A stretch of DNA of 64,000 bases, from positions 186,001 to 250,000 of the forward strand of contig CAXXKO010000029.1 in the NCBI GenBank assembly GCA_963666705.2, in the 5' to 3' direction. The notes under the pieces are model-generated. The model had not been told where the DNA came from. It made no database searches and saw only the letters and a list, made by a program, of their open reading frames with translations. Numbering within the stretch: position 1 is the stretch's first letter; each line of letters starts with the position of its first letter. Position numbers and translations under genes: made by a program. The stretch comes from G963666705 sp963666705 (GTDB lineage: Bacteria > Pseudomonadota > Alphaproteobacteria > CADEGL01). This document shows, piece after piece, positions 9,801-17,544 of this stretch.

Positions 9801-10347
9801 CCGCGCCAAGGGCATGACCGGGCTCACCGAGGCGGTCGCCCGCTACCTCTACAAGCTGATGGCCTACAAGGACGAGTACGAGGTAGCGCGGCTCTATGCC
9901 GACGGCGATTTCCTGAAACGCCTGCGCGAGCAGTTCGAGGGCGACCTGAAGCTCGAGTTCAACCTAGCCCCGCCGCTCCTCGCCCCGCGCAACAAGGATA
10001 CGGGCGCGCCCGCCAAGATGCGCTTCGGCGCCTGGATGCTGCCTGCCTTCGGCCTGCTCGCGCGCTTCAAGTTCCTGCGCGGCACCGCCCTCGACCCCTT
10101 CGGCCGCACCGAGGAGCGCCGCGCCGAGCGCAAGCTCGTCTCCGACTACGAAGCCAGGATCGCGGAGCTCACCGCCGCCCTCGACCACGACAACCACGCC
10201 CTCGCCGTCGAGATCGCCAGCGTGCCCGAGCTCATCCGCGGCTACGGCCATGTGAAGCAGCGCCACCTCGACGCCGCCAATGCCCGTGAGGCCGAGCTCC
10301 TGGAGATGTGGCGCGGCACCGGCCCGCGGGCGAGCGCGGCGGAGTAA
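6871..10347 (+). CDS. Indolepyruvate ferredoxin oxidoreductase, fused alpha-gamma-type (first copy)
   Basis: A 1158-residue enzyme that oxidatively decarboxylates aryl or branched 2-oxoacids to acyl-CoA with ThDP and Fe-S clusters. It has an N-terminal pyruvate-oxidoreductase-like domain, a ThDP-binding C-terminal IorA part (YFCSGCPHNTSTRVP near 428, then FNDAVAMTGGQP), a cysteine cluster CEGCGDCNDKSNC near 633 followed by SSCNKDYSC, and a gamma domain starting at GVGGTGVVTIGALIGM near 725. An AGGGGAGG Shine-Dalgarno lies about 8 bases before the ATG. It appears monocistronic, just downstream of the IS1182 element. A paralogue of nearly equal length is at 30965-34444. Confidence 0.93.
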   Translation: MALAAVDLDDKYRLEKGRVYMTGSQALVRMAMMQGARDRAAGLETAGYISGYRGSPMHALDQQLWRAGPVVGESHIHFQPGVNEDLAATALWGTQQSGLFGDSNYDGVFGVWYGKGPGLDRSLDAMRHANLAGTAPHGGVLALVGDDHGMRSSDVPATCEPTFMDLMMPVLYPANVQEVLDFGLYGWAMSRFSGVWVGMKMIFESVDTSVSVEIDPGRVEITLPAFEFPPGGVNIRLPDAWTAHEERLKRYKIPAATAFGRANGLNRVALESPAPRLGIVASGKAYLDLFQALRELGIDEKAAAGLGITIFKVGMPWPIDAGSLRDFGAGLEEVLVVEEKRQVVELAVKDALYSLPESRRPRVVGRYDEDGAPLVPEMGELTPEDVTRALARRLSSFHQTERIEARLAFLDAKAKQAAERSAVKIARLPYFCSGCPHNTSTRVPDGSRGQGGVGCHFMSTYMDRNVFTHTHMGGEGANWIGQAPFVKTKHVFQNMGDGTYYHSGLLAIRAAVAAKTNITYKILFNDAVAMTGGQPHDGPISVPIISHQVHAEGVGRIAVVTDEPDKYPIGTDFAPGATIHHRDALDLVQRELREWPGVSVLIYDQVCAAEKRRRRKRGKMPDPPRRMFINNRVCEGCGDCNDKSNCLSVIPIETEFGRKRAIDQSSCNKDYSCLEGFCPSFVSVTGGTPRRALARAEVPAHLADLPDPTPAAIPEGGSYGILVTGVGGTGVVTIGALIGMAAHLEGRGCAVVDQLGMAQKGGSVISHVQIAARPEDIHAVRLGAGSASLLMGCDVLVAGGDAALLTAREGTHAIINSHQSITGDFTRNPDLEFPSDTLEARILDAVGRSNVEFFDATRLATRLLGDSLASNLFVVGYAYQKGLLPVSAEAILRAVEINGVAVEWNKDAFIWGRRAAADLAAVEELARPMQVAPAMKLSESVDEMIARRIEDLTAYQNAGYARRYATLVRRVEEVEAVRAKGMTGLTEAVARYLYKLMAYKDEYEVARLYADGDFLKRLREQFEGDLKLEFNLAPPLLAPRNKDTGAPAKMRFGAWMLPAFGLLARFKFLRGTALDPFGRTEERRAERKLVSDYEARIAELTAALDHDNHALAVEIASVPELIRGYGHVKQRHLDAANAREAELLEMWRGTGPRASAAE

Positions 10348-10398
10348 TACCGAGGCCGTCCGATCGACCCCCGGGTGATACCGTGGCTTGGTATTACT
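10343..10398. terminator. Possible bidirectional hairpin between convergent genes
   Basis: AGTAATACC with its near-exact complement GGTATTACT (about 12 bp with one mismatch) spans the stop of the oxidoreductase and the last codons of the DUF1326 gene. The loop is about 30 bases. There is no long T tract, so this is a weak terminator call. Confidence 0.4.
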
Positions 10399-11032
10399 GG
10401 TGGACCACGCCGGTGCGGGAGTGGCGGAGGATGTTGAACTGGCCGTAGCTGTTCGCGAGGTCGAGTGGGATCGCGCCCGTGGCCTTGGCGGTGGCGCTGC
10501 CCATCTCGGCGAAGGCGAACTCGATGCCGCCGGGAAGATCGATGCGCACGCGGTGGATCTCGCCCGTCGCCGGGCTCTTGATGGGCTCGCCCACGGCCTC
10601 GATGACGCCGGGAATATCGAGGCGCGCGGTCCGCTCCTCGATATCGACCTCGAAGGCGATGGGCTTGTAGAGCGCTTCGTGGACGGTGCTCGACATCTCG
10701 CGGAAGACCCACCAATGGGTGGCGCCGGGCTCGGTCTCCTCGCCGTATAGCACCTTGATGAGCGCCGCGCGCTGGGCCGCGTCCGCGCGCTCGTCGATGA
10801 CCGCCTGCATCTCGCCGTTGCCCTCGAAGATGGGCCCGGGCCAGGCGTAGAACAGCGCCACGCGGAGGCCGTCGAGCCTTACCTCGCCGAAATGGCCCTT
10901 GTCGATACGGATCGCCTCGAAGCCCTTGCAGTCGCCGTAGGTGGGCAGGGCCTCGAACTGACACGGGCAGCCGTAGGCGCAGTTGCAGCCGCCGAACTGC
11001 GTCGCCTCGATGTACCAGTCCATGTCGGCCAT
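10394..11032 (-). CDS. DUF1326 domain-containing protein
   Basis: A 212-residue protein of unknown function. The N-terminal cysteine motif GGCNCAYGCPCQFEALPTYG is diagnostic of DUF1326. The middle has alternating strands including FYAWPGPIFEGNGEMQAV and THWWVFREM, and the C-terminus FAEMGSATAKATG is also family-typical. The four clustered cysteines suggest a metal or redox site, but no reaction is established for the family. It is convergent with the upstream oxidoreductase and divergent from the dehydrogenase at 11187. Confidence 0.87.
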   Translation of the reverse strand: MADMDWYIEATQFGGCNCAYGCPCQFEALPTYGDCKGFEAIRIDKGHFGEVRLDGLRVALFYAWPGPIFEGNGEMQAVIDERADAAQRAALIKVLYGEETEPGATHWWVFREMSSTVHEALYKPIAFEVDIEERTARLDIPGVIEAVGEPIKSPATGEIHRVRIDLPGGIEFAFAEMGSATAKATGAIPLDLANSYGQFNILRHSRTGVVHQ

Positions 11033-11186
11033 GCCGTCGTACCTCCCAGTATGCGGTCCGCCGGCACTATAGCGCGGTCGCCTGACGGGAAAAGAGGGAA
11101 GGCATTCCCGCCGGTGGCGGCTTCAATCTCGGCGCGCGGGCTGCTATGATGAGCTGCGATAGGGACGACGAGAGGAGGGACGGGCC

Positions 11187-12206
11187 ATGAAGGTCCTGTG
11201 CAGTTGGTTTGCCGAGGAGAGCGAGCTGGCCATCGTACGCGACAGCCTGCCGGCGGGAACCGAGGTGGTGTCGCCCGCCCACCGGCCATCCATGTCGCGC
11301 TTCGAGGTGGGGCACGGCGATATCGTCGAGCTTGCCCGCGACGCCGACGCCATCATGGGCTGGGTGTGCCCGCGCTCGGTCATGGTCGCGGCCGAGCGCA
11401 TGAAGGCGCTGGTCTGGATGCACGCGGGCTGCGACGAGCTCGATTTCGAGCTCCTGAAGGGCCGCGGCGTCCAGGTGGCGAACACGCGGGGCGGCAACGC
11501 GACCGAGGTGGCCGAGCAGGCCATGGCGCTGATGCTCGGCATCGCCAAGCGCGTGGCCGAGCGCCACCAGTGGGTGCAGGAAGCGCACTGGCAGCCCATC
11601 TGGCATCCCGATTACATCGGTGCGCCGATGCATGGGCGTACCCTCGCAGTGGTCGGGCTGGGCGAGATCGGCACCCGCGTCGCCAAGCGCGCCCGCGCCT
11701 TCGAGATGCGTGTGATCGGCATCCGCCGACATCCCGAGCGGGGCGGCGATCACGTGGACGAGGTCCACGGCATCGGCGCGCTCAGGGAGGTCCTGGCCGA
11801 GGCCGACTACGTGGTCCTCGCCGCCCCCATCACGCGCGAGACCGACCATATGTTCGATGCCGGCGTGATCGCCGCGTTCAAGCCCGGCGCCTACCTCATC
11901 AACATCGCGCGCGGCAACATCGTCGTCGAGCAGGCGCTCCACGAGGCGTTGACCGACGGCCGTATCGCCGGCTATGCCGCGGACGTGTGGTGGAACTACA
12001 CGGAATCCCTGCCGGCGAGCTACCACTACCCGATCCCGTCGCGCACCGGGCTGCACAAGCTGGCAAACGTGCTGTGCTCGGGCGACCAGGCCTCGAACGT
12101 CGCCGGCGTGACCGAGCGCCACGTGCACATGGCCGCCGAAAGCCTCGCCGCCTTCGCCCGGGCCGAGCCCATGCCCCGCTCGATCGACCTCGACCTCGGG
12201 TATTAG
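11187..12206 (+). CDS. D-isomer-specific 2-hydroxyacid dehydrogenase family protein, divergent active site
   Basis: A 339-residue NAD-binding protein of the D-2-hydroxyacid dehydrogenase family. The Rossmann motif is LAVVGLGEIGTRVAKRAR and the substrate Arg lies in INIARGNIVVEQAL. Two usual catalytic positions look altered. The segment that normally reads DVFE has DVWWNY, with no Glu. The usual TPH motif appears as NVLCSGDQASNVAG, with Asp in place of His. It may be a subfamily with different chemistry, or a non-reducing relative. An AGAGGAGG Shine-Dalgarno precedes the ATG. It is divergent from the DUF1326 gene. Confidence 0.82.
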   Translation: MKVLCSWFAEESELAIVRDSLPAGTEVVSPAHRPSMSRFEVGHGDIVELARDADAIMGWVCPRSVMVAAERMKALVWMHAGCDELDFELLKGRGVQVANTRGGNATEVAEQAMALMLGIAKRVAERHQWVQEAHWQPIWHPDYIGAPMHGRTLAVVGLGEIGTRVAKRARAFEMRVIGIRRHPERGGDHVDEVHGIGALREVLAEADYVVLAAPITRETDHMFDAGVIAAFKPGAYLINIARGNIVVEQALHEALTDGRIAGYAADVWWNYTESLPASYHYPIPSRTGLHKLANVLCSGDQASNVAGVTERHVHMAAESLAAFARAEPMPRSIDLDLGY

Positions 12207-12221
12207 GCGCGCCGCCGATTT

Positions 12222-12302
12222 CCTCACCCTTCGACAGGCTCAGGATGAGGAAATCGGCGAGCCATGGCCCAATCCTCATGCTGAGTCTGTCGAAGCATGA
12301 GG
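12222..12302. repeat. Alphaproteobacterial palindromic repeat (REP-like hairpin)
   Basis: Two imperfectly complementary 29-bp arms (12222-12250 and 12274-12302) contain CTTCGACAGGCTCAGGATGA and the matching CTCATGCTGAGTCTGTCGAA. This is a well-known dispersed intergenic repeat type in Alphaproteobacteria. It lies in the 140-bp gap between the dehydrogenase and the PhyH gene and could fold as a transcribed hairpin. Confidence 0.75.
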
Positions 12303-12347
12303 GGACTCGGTGCGGCAAGTGTTGGGAATAGTATCGGAGGCGGCACC

Positions 12348-13118
12348 ATGACGCTCGCGCCCGAACAGATCGAGGCGTTCGAGCGCGACGGCTTCGTGCA
12401 GTGCGGCCAAGCGCTCGACGATACGCGGCTCGCGGCGTTGCGGCTCGATATCGAGCGCATCGTCGCCGAGTTGCCGCCCGGCACGCGGCCCGAGAACATG
12501 CGCGATCCGCACGGCAAGAGCCGCCTGTTCCTCGACCTCTGCCTCGACGGGCCGATCCCCCGGGCGGCCGAATCCCTGCTCGGCCCCGACCTTCTCATGT
12601 GGGGCACCTACGGCTTCGCGAAGCCGCCCGGCCACGGCCTCGACGTGGACTGGCACCAGGACGGGCGCTACTTCCCGCTCGCGCCCATGGAAACGGTCAC
12701 GGCCTGGCTCGCCATCGACGATTCCGACCTCGGGAACGGCTGCCTCGAGATGATCCCGGGCTCGCACCGCCCGCGCCGCCTACTGCCCACCGTGCACCAC
12801 GCGGACTGGGGCCGCAAGACGGCCCTGCCGCTCGCCGTCGCGGTCGTGGACGCCACGGCGGCGGTACCGCTCGAGATGGCGGCGGGGCGGTTCTCGTTTC
12901 ACGACCCCTACGTCATCCACGGCTCGGGCCCCAACCGCTCGGCGCGGCCGCGCCGCGGCATCCAGATCCTCTACATGACCCGCCGGGTACGCCTCGATAC
13001 GGGCGACGAGCAGTCCATGGGCCTCGACTGGAGGACACTCAAGGTCTTCCACTGCCGGCCGGGCGCCCGGCCCGCCTACCACTACGCCGGCGCGCCGGGG
13101 GAGGTCTTCGAGCTCTGA
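12348..13118 (+). CDS. Phytanoyl-CoA dioxygenase (PhyH) family protein
   Basis: A 256-residue Fe(II)/2-oxoglutarate-dependent oxygenase-like protein. The iron-binding HxD is seen in LDVDWHQDGRYFPL and the distal His in SFHDPYVIHGSGPNRSARPR, where an Arg for 2-oxoglutarate follows. The cluster NGCLEMIPGSHR is typical of PhyH. The ATG at 12348 follows CGGAGG; the longer frame starting at 12297 begins in the upstream repeat. Its 3' end overlaps the convergent EamA gene by 37 bases. The substrate is unknown. Confidence 0.87.
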   Translation: MTLAPEQIEAFERDGFVQCGQALDDTRLAALRLDIERIVAELPPGTRPENMRDPHGKSRLFLDLCLDGPIPRAAESLLGPDLLMWGTYGFAKPPGHGLDVDWHQDGRYFPLAPMETVTAWLAIDDSDLGNGCLEMIPGSHRPRRLLPTVHHADWGRKTALPLAVAVVDATAAVPLEMAAGRFSFHDPYVIHGSGPNRSARPRRGIQILYMTRRVRLDTGDEQSMGLDWRTLKVFHCRPGARPAYHYAGAPGEVFEL

Positions 13119-13993
13119 TCGCGGGCGATCAGCAGGATGGCGGCGAGGACGGCGGCGAGGCCGATTCCGTGGGCGAGGCCGACGGGCTCGGCCAGCACGA
13201 CATAGGAGAGGAAGACCGCGCTCACCGGCATGATGCTGGTGAAGACCCCGGCGATGGCGCCCGAGACCTTGCGGATGCCGCGGATCCAGAGGTAGGAGGC
13301 GAGCGCCGTGGCGATGGCGCCGTAATAGAGGATGTAGCCCACCTCGGTGGCGGTGACGGCCGCGAAATCGAAGCTTACCGCCTCCCAGGCCGCAAGCGGC
13401 GCCACGGCGAGCAGGCCGAGCACCGAGACGATCGTCATGATGGCGAGGGCGGAGAGCCGGTCGGAGATCATCTTTGCCAGGATGATCGCCGCCGCGTCCG
13501 CCACAACGGCGAGGAAGACGAGGCCGAAGCCGAGGAGGGCGCTCGCGTCCGTGATGGCGCCCGCCGCGCCGCCGCGCAGCACCATGACACCCGCCACGGC
13601 GAGCAGGAGGGCGAGGGCGACGCGCCCGGTCATGCGCTCGCGCAAGAGGACGATACCGATCACGGCCGTCACCGCGGGCAGGGTGGCGAGGACGATGCCC
13701 GCGTTGGCGGCACCCGTGTAGCGCAGGCCGTAGAGCAGGAAGACACCGAACAGGACCTGGACCGAGAGTGCCAGGAGGGCGAGGTAGAGCCAGTCGCGCC
13801 GGCCGATGCGCCCGGGCCGGCCCTCGGTCGCGAGGAGCAGTGGTGCCAGGATGAGGGTGGCGATAGCGAGGCGCGCGGCCGTGGCCAGGAAGACGGGGAA
13901 GTTGAGCGTAACCAGCTTGGAGACGACCACCAGGCTGCCGAACAGCACCAGGGCCACCGTCATTTCCACGTAGGCGGACAGGTTCGGTTTCAT
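13082..13993 (-). CDS. EamA/DMT-family transporter
   Basis: A 303-residue integral membrane protein with about ten hydrophobic segments in two EamA repeats. The first repeat runs from FGSLVVVSKLV to LLLAVAGVMVLRGGAA, including the conserved GLRYTGAANAGIV. The second includes GYILYYGAIATALASYLW and ends at FTSIMPVSAVFLSYVVLAEP. DMT proteins export or import amino acids, nucleosides or drugs; the substrate cannot be assigned. Its 3' end overlaps the PhyH gene by 37 bases on the opposite strand. Confidence 0.9.
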   Translation of the reverse strand: MKPNLSAYVEMTVALVLFGSLVVVSKLVTLNFPVFLATAARLAIATLILAPLLLATEGRPGRIGRRDWLYLALLALSVQVLFGVFLLYGLRYTGAANAGIVLATLPAVTAVIGIVLLRERMTGRVALALLLAVAGVMVLRGGAAGAITDASALLGFGLVFLAVVADAAAIILAKMISDRLSALAIMTIVSVLGLLAVAPLAAWEAVSFDFAAVTATEVGYILYYGAIATALASYLWIRGIRKVSGAIAGVFTSIMPVSAVFLSYVVLAEPVGLAHGIGLAAVLAAILLIARDQSSKTSPGAPA

Positions 13994-14094
13994 CTCACGC
14001 CTCTCGCTCCAGGCTGCGGACTATAGCGCGCTGCCCGGCGGAGGCTCACGCTTCCGCCGGCTGACGCCGTTGCATGGGTTGGGTGGGCGTGCGT

Positions 14095-14136
14095 AAAAAA
14101 ACCGCCCGGGGCGTCGAGAGGCTCCCCGGGCGGTTT
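14095..14136 (-). terminator. Strong rho-independent terminator
   Basis: A perfect 10-bp GC stem (CCGCCCGGGG at 14102-14111, CCCCGGGCGG at 14124-14133) with a 12-base loop is followed, on the minus strand, by seven T residues. It ends transcription of the luciferase-like gene that stops at 14193 and insulates it from the EamA gene. Confidence 0.88.
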
Positions 14137-14192
14137 GCTGGTGGTAGAGTTACGCGTCCCCGATCAGGCCGTCAAGGCTATTTCCGTCTCGC

Positions 14193-15290
14193 TCACTCCG
14201 CGGCGAGGGCGGGTGCCGAGGGTACGGGCGTGCCGAGCTTGCTCAGGTCGCCGAGCTCCTTCTCGACCATGGGCAGGACCTCGGAGCCGAAACGCTCCAT
14301 CGACTTCAGGATGCGCTCCTGCGACAGGCCGCCGAAGCCCATGAAGCAGTTCAAATGGGTCGGCTTCAGGCGGCGGATATCGGCGACGAGCTGTTCGGCG
14401 ATTTTTTCGGCCGAGCCGATGCGGGCGTTCTTGGCGATCACTTCGAGCGATGGCTCGCCCCGTGCCGGGGCCTCCTTGAGGTAGGAGCCGTCGAGCTCCG
14501 CGTACTGCTCGCGCATGGACATGGCGATGCGGCGGACGTAGCGGGCATGTTCGGCCGCGTCGAGCGCCTCCTCGTGGCTGTCGGTCACGTGGAAGTACAT
14601 CTGCGCCGCGAAGGGAACGTTGTCGCTATCGAGGCCGACGGCATCATAGGCCTCCACCACTTTCTGGCGGCTGGCGTCGATCTCGTCGAGGATGCTCCAG
14701 CCCGTGGTGACGAAGGGCACGTATCCCCGTAGCGCCATATGCTTCTGCAATTCGAGGTCGTAGACTTGGCCGGCGATATAGGTATCGGGCCGGGCCTGGA
14801 GCGGACGAACGCTGAAATAGGTCTCCGGGGCCTTGATGTACTTGCCGTCGTAGCGCAAGGGATCGCCGGCCAGGAACCGTTCCACGAAATCCAGGGTCTC
14901 GTGGAAGATCGCCTTCGATTCGCCGAGGTTCACGCCGAATTTTTGGAACTCGTACTCCTGATAGCCGCTGCCGAAGCCGAGTACCAGACGGCCGTCGCTC
15001 AGATTGTCGGCGACGGAGATGTCCTCGAGCAAGCGCATGGGCTCGTAGAGTGGGGCCACGATGACACCGGGGGCGAGCTTGATGCGCGAGGTCAGGCCCG
15101 CCATGTAGTGGATGATGCTGAGCGGGGAGGGGCAGACGCAGTAGTTCGAGAAATGGTGCTCGGCGAACCAGGCTATCTCGAACCCGATCTCCTCGGCGAG
15201 CTTCACCTGCTCGACCATTTCCGCGTAGATCCGCCGGGGCGCCTTCGTCTTTTCGCGCTGAGGCATGAGGCTGAAGAGTCCGAAATGCAT
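14193..15290 (-). CDS. LLM-class flavin-dependent oxidoreductase (luciferase-like, second copy type)
   Basis: A 365-residue flavin monooxygenase-like TIM barrel. It starts MHFGLFSLMPQREK and shows the bacterial-luciferase hallmarks GFEIAWFAEHHFSNYC, LTSRIKLAPGVIVAPLYEP, and ISVADNLSDGRLVLGFGSGY. The ATG at 15288-15290 follows GGAGCGAACG; the frame opens 24 codons earlier but without a family match. It belongs to a different subfamily from the enzyme at 3214, being closer to LuxA-type proteins. It stands alone with its own terminator at 14095. Confidence 0.88.
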   Translation of the reverse strand: MHFGLFSLMPQREKTKAPRRIYAEMVEQVKLAEEIGFEIAWFAEHHFSNYCVCPSPLSIIHYMAGLTSRIKLAPGVIVAPLYEPMRLLEDISVADNLSDGRLVLGFGSGYQEYEFQKFGVNLGESKAIFHETLDFVERFLAGDPLRYDGKYIKAPETYFSVRPLQARPDTYIAGQVYDLELQKHMALRGYVPFVTTGWSILDEIDASRQKVVEAYDAVGLDSDNVPFAAQMYFHVTDSHEEALDAAEHARYVRRIAMSMREQYAELDGSYLKEAPARGEPSLEVIAKNARIGSAEKIAEQLVADIRRLKPTHLNCFMGFGGLSQERILKSMERFGSEVLPMVEKELGDLSKLGTPVPSAPALAAE

Positions 15291-15538
15291 ACGTTCGCTC
15301 CATCTTGGATTCGAAAGGATCCGCGCGCCGGCCGTCACCCGGCCGCGACTATCGAAGTGCAATACCCCCTATCGGTATTCAATCGGCATTGAGGCACCAC
15401 CATTTCCCGGAGTCAATGAGGATCGCGTGCCGGTGGCTGCCCAGGCCGTTTCGGCACCGGTGTGACGGCCGCCATAGCCCGCGCAGCGTCGCGGGATAGG
15501 ATGGTATTCGACAGAGTTCCCGATCGAGGAGCTGGAAC

Positions 15539-16645
15539 ATGTTCGCTCGAGCCAGTTCTGGGCGCCGCGACATACGTCGTACCGCCCGCGTTGCGGCGCT
15601 GGTCGCCGCCGTCGCGCTCTGGGGCGCCTGGCCCGCCGCGGGGACCGGACCGGATGGCTATATCGATACCCATATGCATCTCGACGGCATTTACCGCTCG
15701 GGCAGCGGCGGGCCGGTCGCGGATTACGGGCCTGCGGCCGACAACCTCATCGCCGCCATGGACCGGCGGGGCGTCGAGCGGGCGCTGGTCATGCCACCGC
15801 CCCAAGGAGAGGGGCAGAAGCGCGGCTACGATTACCACGACCTCGAGGAGGCCGTCGCGCGGTACCAGGGCCGGCTTCTGCTGGTGGCGGGGGGCGGGGC
15901 GCTCAATCCGCTGATCGAGGGCACGGACGCTGCGCGGGTGACGGCGGCCGTCCGCGCCCGGTTCGAGCGCGAGGCCGAGGCCATTGCGCGCGCGGGCGCC
16001 GTCGGTTTTGGCGAGACGACCGTCCTCCACCTCTGCATGAACCCCAAGCATCATTACGTCGCGGCACCCGCCGACCACCCGCTCTTCCTGCTGCTCGCCG
16101 ATATTGCGGCCCGCCACGGCATGCCCATCGACGTCCACATGGACGCGGTGCCACGGGACATGCCGCTGCCGCCCCGCCTCGCGGGCGCCTGCGCGGCCAA
16201 TCCCGCCACACTCGCCGCTAACATCCCCGCCTTCGAACGCCTGCTGGCCCATAACCGAGAGGCCAGAATCGTCTGGCAGCATATCGGCTGGGACAATACG
16301 GGGCAGTTGATGCCCGCCCTGCTGCGGCGACTCCTGGCGGCGCACGGGAACCTCGATCTCGCCTTGCGGATGCCGGTGCTTCCCCCCGGCGCCGGTGGCG
16401 GCCGGACACCGCCGAACCGTATCACGGACATGGACGGCGGTATCCGGTCGGAATGGCTCGACCTCATGCGCGACTTCCCGGACCGTTTCATCATCGGGGC
16501 CGACGAGTTCATTGGCATTCCGGGCCGCACGCCAAGGCGGCCCAAGTCCTTCGATGCCACCTGGCGCATGCTCCAGGAGCTTCCGGCGGACCTCCGGCAC
16601 AGCATCGGCACCGCGAACGCCGCCCGGATTTACGGTCTCGATTGA
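15539..16645 (+). CDS. Secreted amidohydrolase-family metal-dependent hydrolase
   Basis: A 368-residue TIM-barrel hydrolase. The N-terminus is a signal peptide (RTARVAALVAAVALWGAWPA, Ala-rich cleavage near residue 35). Metal ligands are visible: HxH in YIDTHMHLDG, His in PIDVHMDAV, His in VWQHIGWDN, and Asp in IIGADEFIGI near the C-terminus. The C-terminal IGTANAARIYGL is the usual amidohydrolase_2 ending. A Shine-Dalgarno GAGGAGC precedes the ATG. It is probably periplasmic. The substrate is not evident, and the neighbouring acyl-CoA genes begin 54 bases downstream. Confidence 0.83.
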   Translation: MFARASSGRRDIRRTARVAALVAAVALWGAWPAAGTGPDGYIDTHMHLDGIYRSGSGGPVADYGPAADNLIAAMDRRGVERALVMPPPQGEGQKRGYDYHDLEEAVARYQGRLLLVAGGGALNPLIEGTDAARVTAAVRARFEREAEAIARAGAVGFGETTVLHLCMNPKHHYVAAPADHPLFLLLADIAARHGMPIDVHMDAVPRDMPLPPRLAGACAANPATLAANIPAFERLLAHNREARIVWQHIGWDNTGQLMPALLRRLLAAHGNLDLALRMPVLPPGAGGGRTPPNRITDMDGGIRSEWLDLMRDFPDRFIIGADEFIGIPGRTPRRPKSFDATWRMLQELPADLRHSIGTANAARIYGLD

Positions 16646-16699
16646 CCGCGCCGCGCCGCGCGTTACGATGCCGGCGGGTCGTCAGCCAGGGGGAACGCA

Positions 16700-17518
16700 A
16701 TGACCTATGAAACCGTGACCTTCGAGGTCGAGAAGGGGGTGGGGGTGCTGATGCTCAACCGCCCCAAGGCGCTCAACGCCATGAACCACAGGATGGTCCA
16801 GGAGATCGTCGAGGTGCAGGCGCGCGTCGCCTCCGACGACGCCATCAACGTGCTGTTGCTTGCGGGCGCTGGGCGGGCCTTCTCGGCCGGCTTCGACCTC
16901 AAGGAGAGCGACGAGGGTGAGACGCGCCGCGGCCTCCTGGAGACGAGGGCGCTCCTGCGCGTGGACTTCGACATGATCATGGGCTTCTGGCGCAACCCCA
17001 AGCCGACGGTCTCGGCCGTGCAGGGCTACTGTCTCGCCGGCGGCTGCGAGATGGCGCTCAGCTGCGACATCACCATCGCCAGCGAGGACGCGCGTTTCGG
17101 CGAGCCCGAGGTCCGCTTCGGCGCCGGCATCGTCGCCCTGCTGCTGCCCTGGCTCACGGGGCCCAAGCAGGCCAAGGAACTGCTGCTCACGGGCAACGAC
17201 CGCATCACGGCCGCGCACGCCCTCCGAATCGGCCTCATCAACCGCGTCGTACCCGAGGGGGAGGCGTTCGAGGCCGGCCTCAAGCTTGCGCGCGAGCTCG
17301 CCATGCTCGACCCCCACGCCATGAAGATGACCAAGGAAGCGATCAACCGTACCTACGAGAACATGGGCATGACGGAGGCGCTGGAGACGGCGCTCGACAT
17401 CGACACCGTCCTCACCAGCCTCGATACGCCCGACCGCATCAAGTTCCGCGAGGTCTCCAAGCGCGACGGCCTCAAGGCCGCTATCGCCTGGCGCGAGGCG
17501 CGCTTCAAGGACGACTGA
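16700..17518 (+). CDS. Enoyl-CoA hydratase/isomerase family protein
   Basis: A 272-residue crotonase-fold enzyme acting on acyl-CoA thioesters. The motif ALNAMNHRMVQEI and the oxyanion-hole loop AGRAFSAGFDLKES are clear, and the second loop GYCLAGGCEMALSCDI and GEPEVRFGAGIV follow. The usual catalytic Glu of hydratases appears in FGEPEVRFG. It is followed after 26 bases by the ADP-forming acyl-CoA synthetase, suggesting activation and beta-oxidation of the same carboxylate. An AGGGGGA Shine-Dalgarno lies upstream of the ATG. Confidence 0.9.
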   Translation: MTYETVTFEVEKGVGVLMLNRPKALNAMNHRMVQEIVEVQARVASDDAINVLLLAGAGRAFSAGFDLKESDEGETRRGLLETRALLRVDFDMIMGFWRNPKPTVSAVQGYCLAGGCEMALSCDITIASEDARFGEPEVRFGAGIVALLLPWLTGPKQAKELLLTGNDRITAAHALRIGLINRVVPEGEAFEAGLKLARELAMLDPHAMKMTKEAINRTYENMGMTEALETALDIDTVLTSLDTPDRIKFREVSKRDGLKAAIAWREARFKDD

Positions 17519-17544
17519 CCACCACGCATCATCGGGAGCCATAC

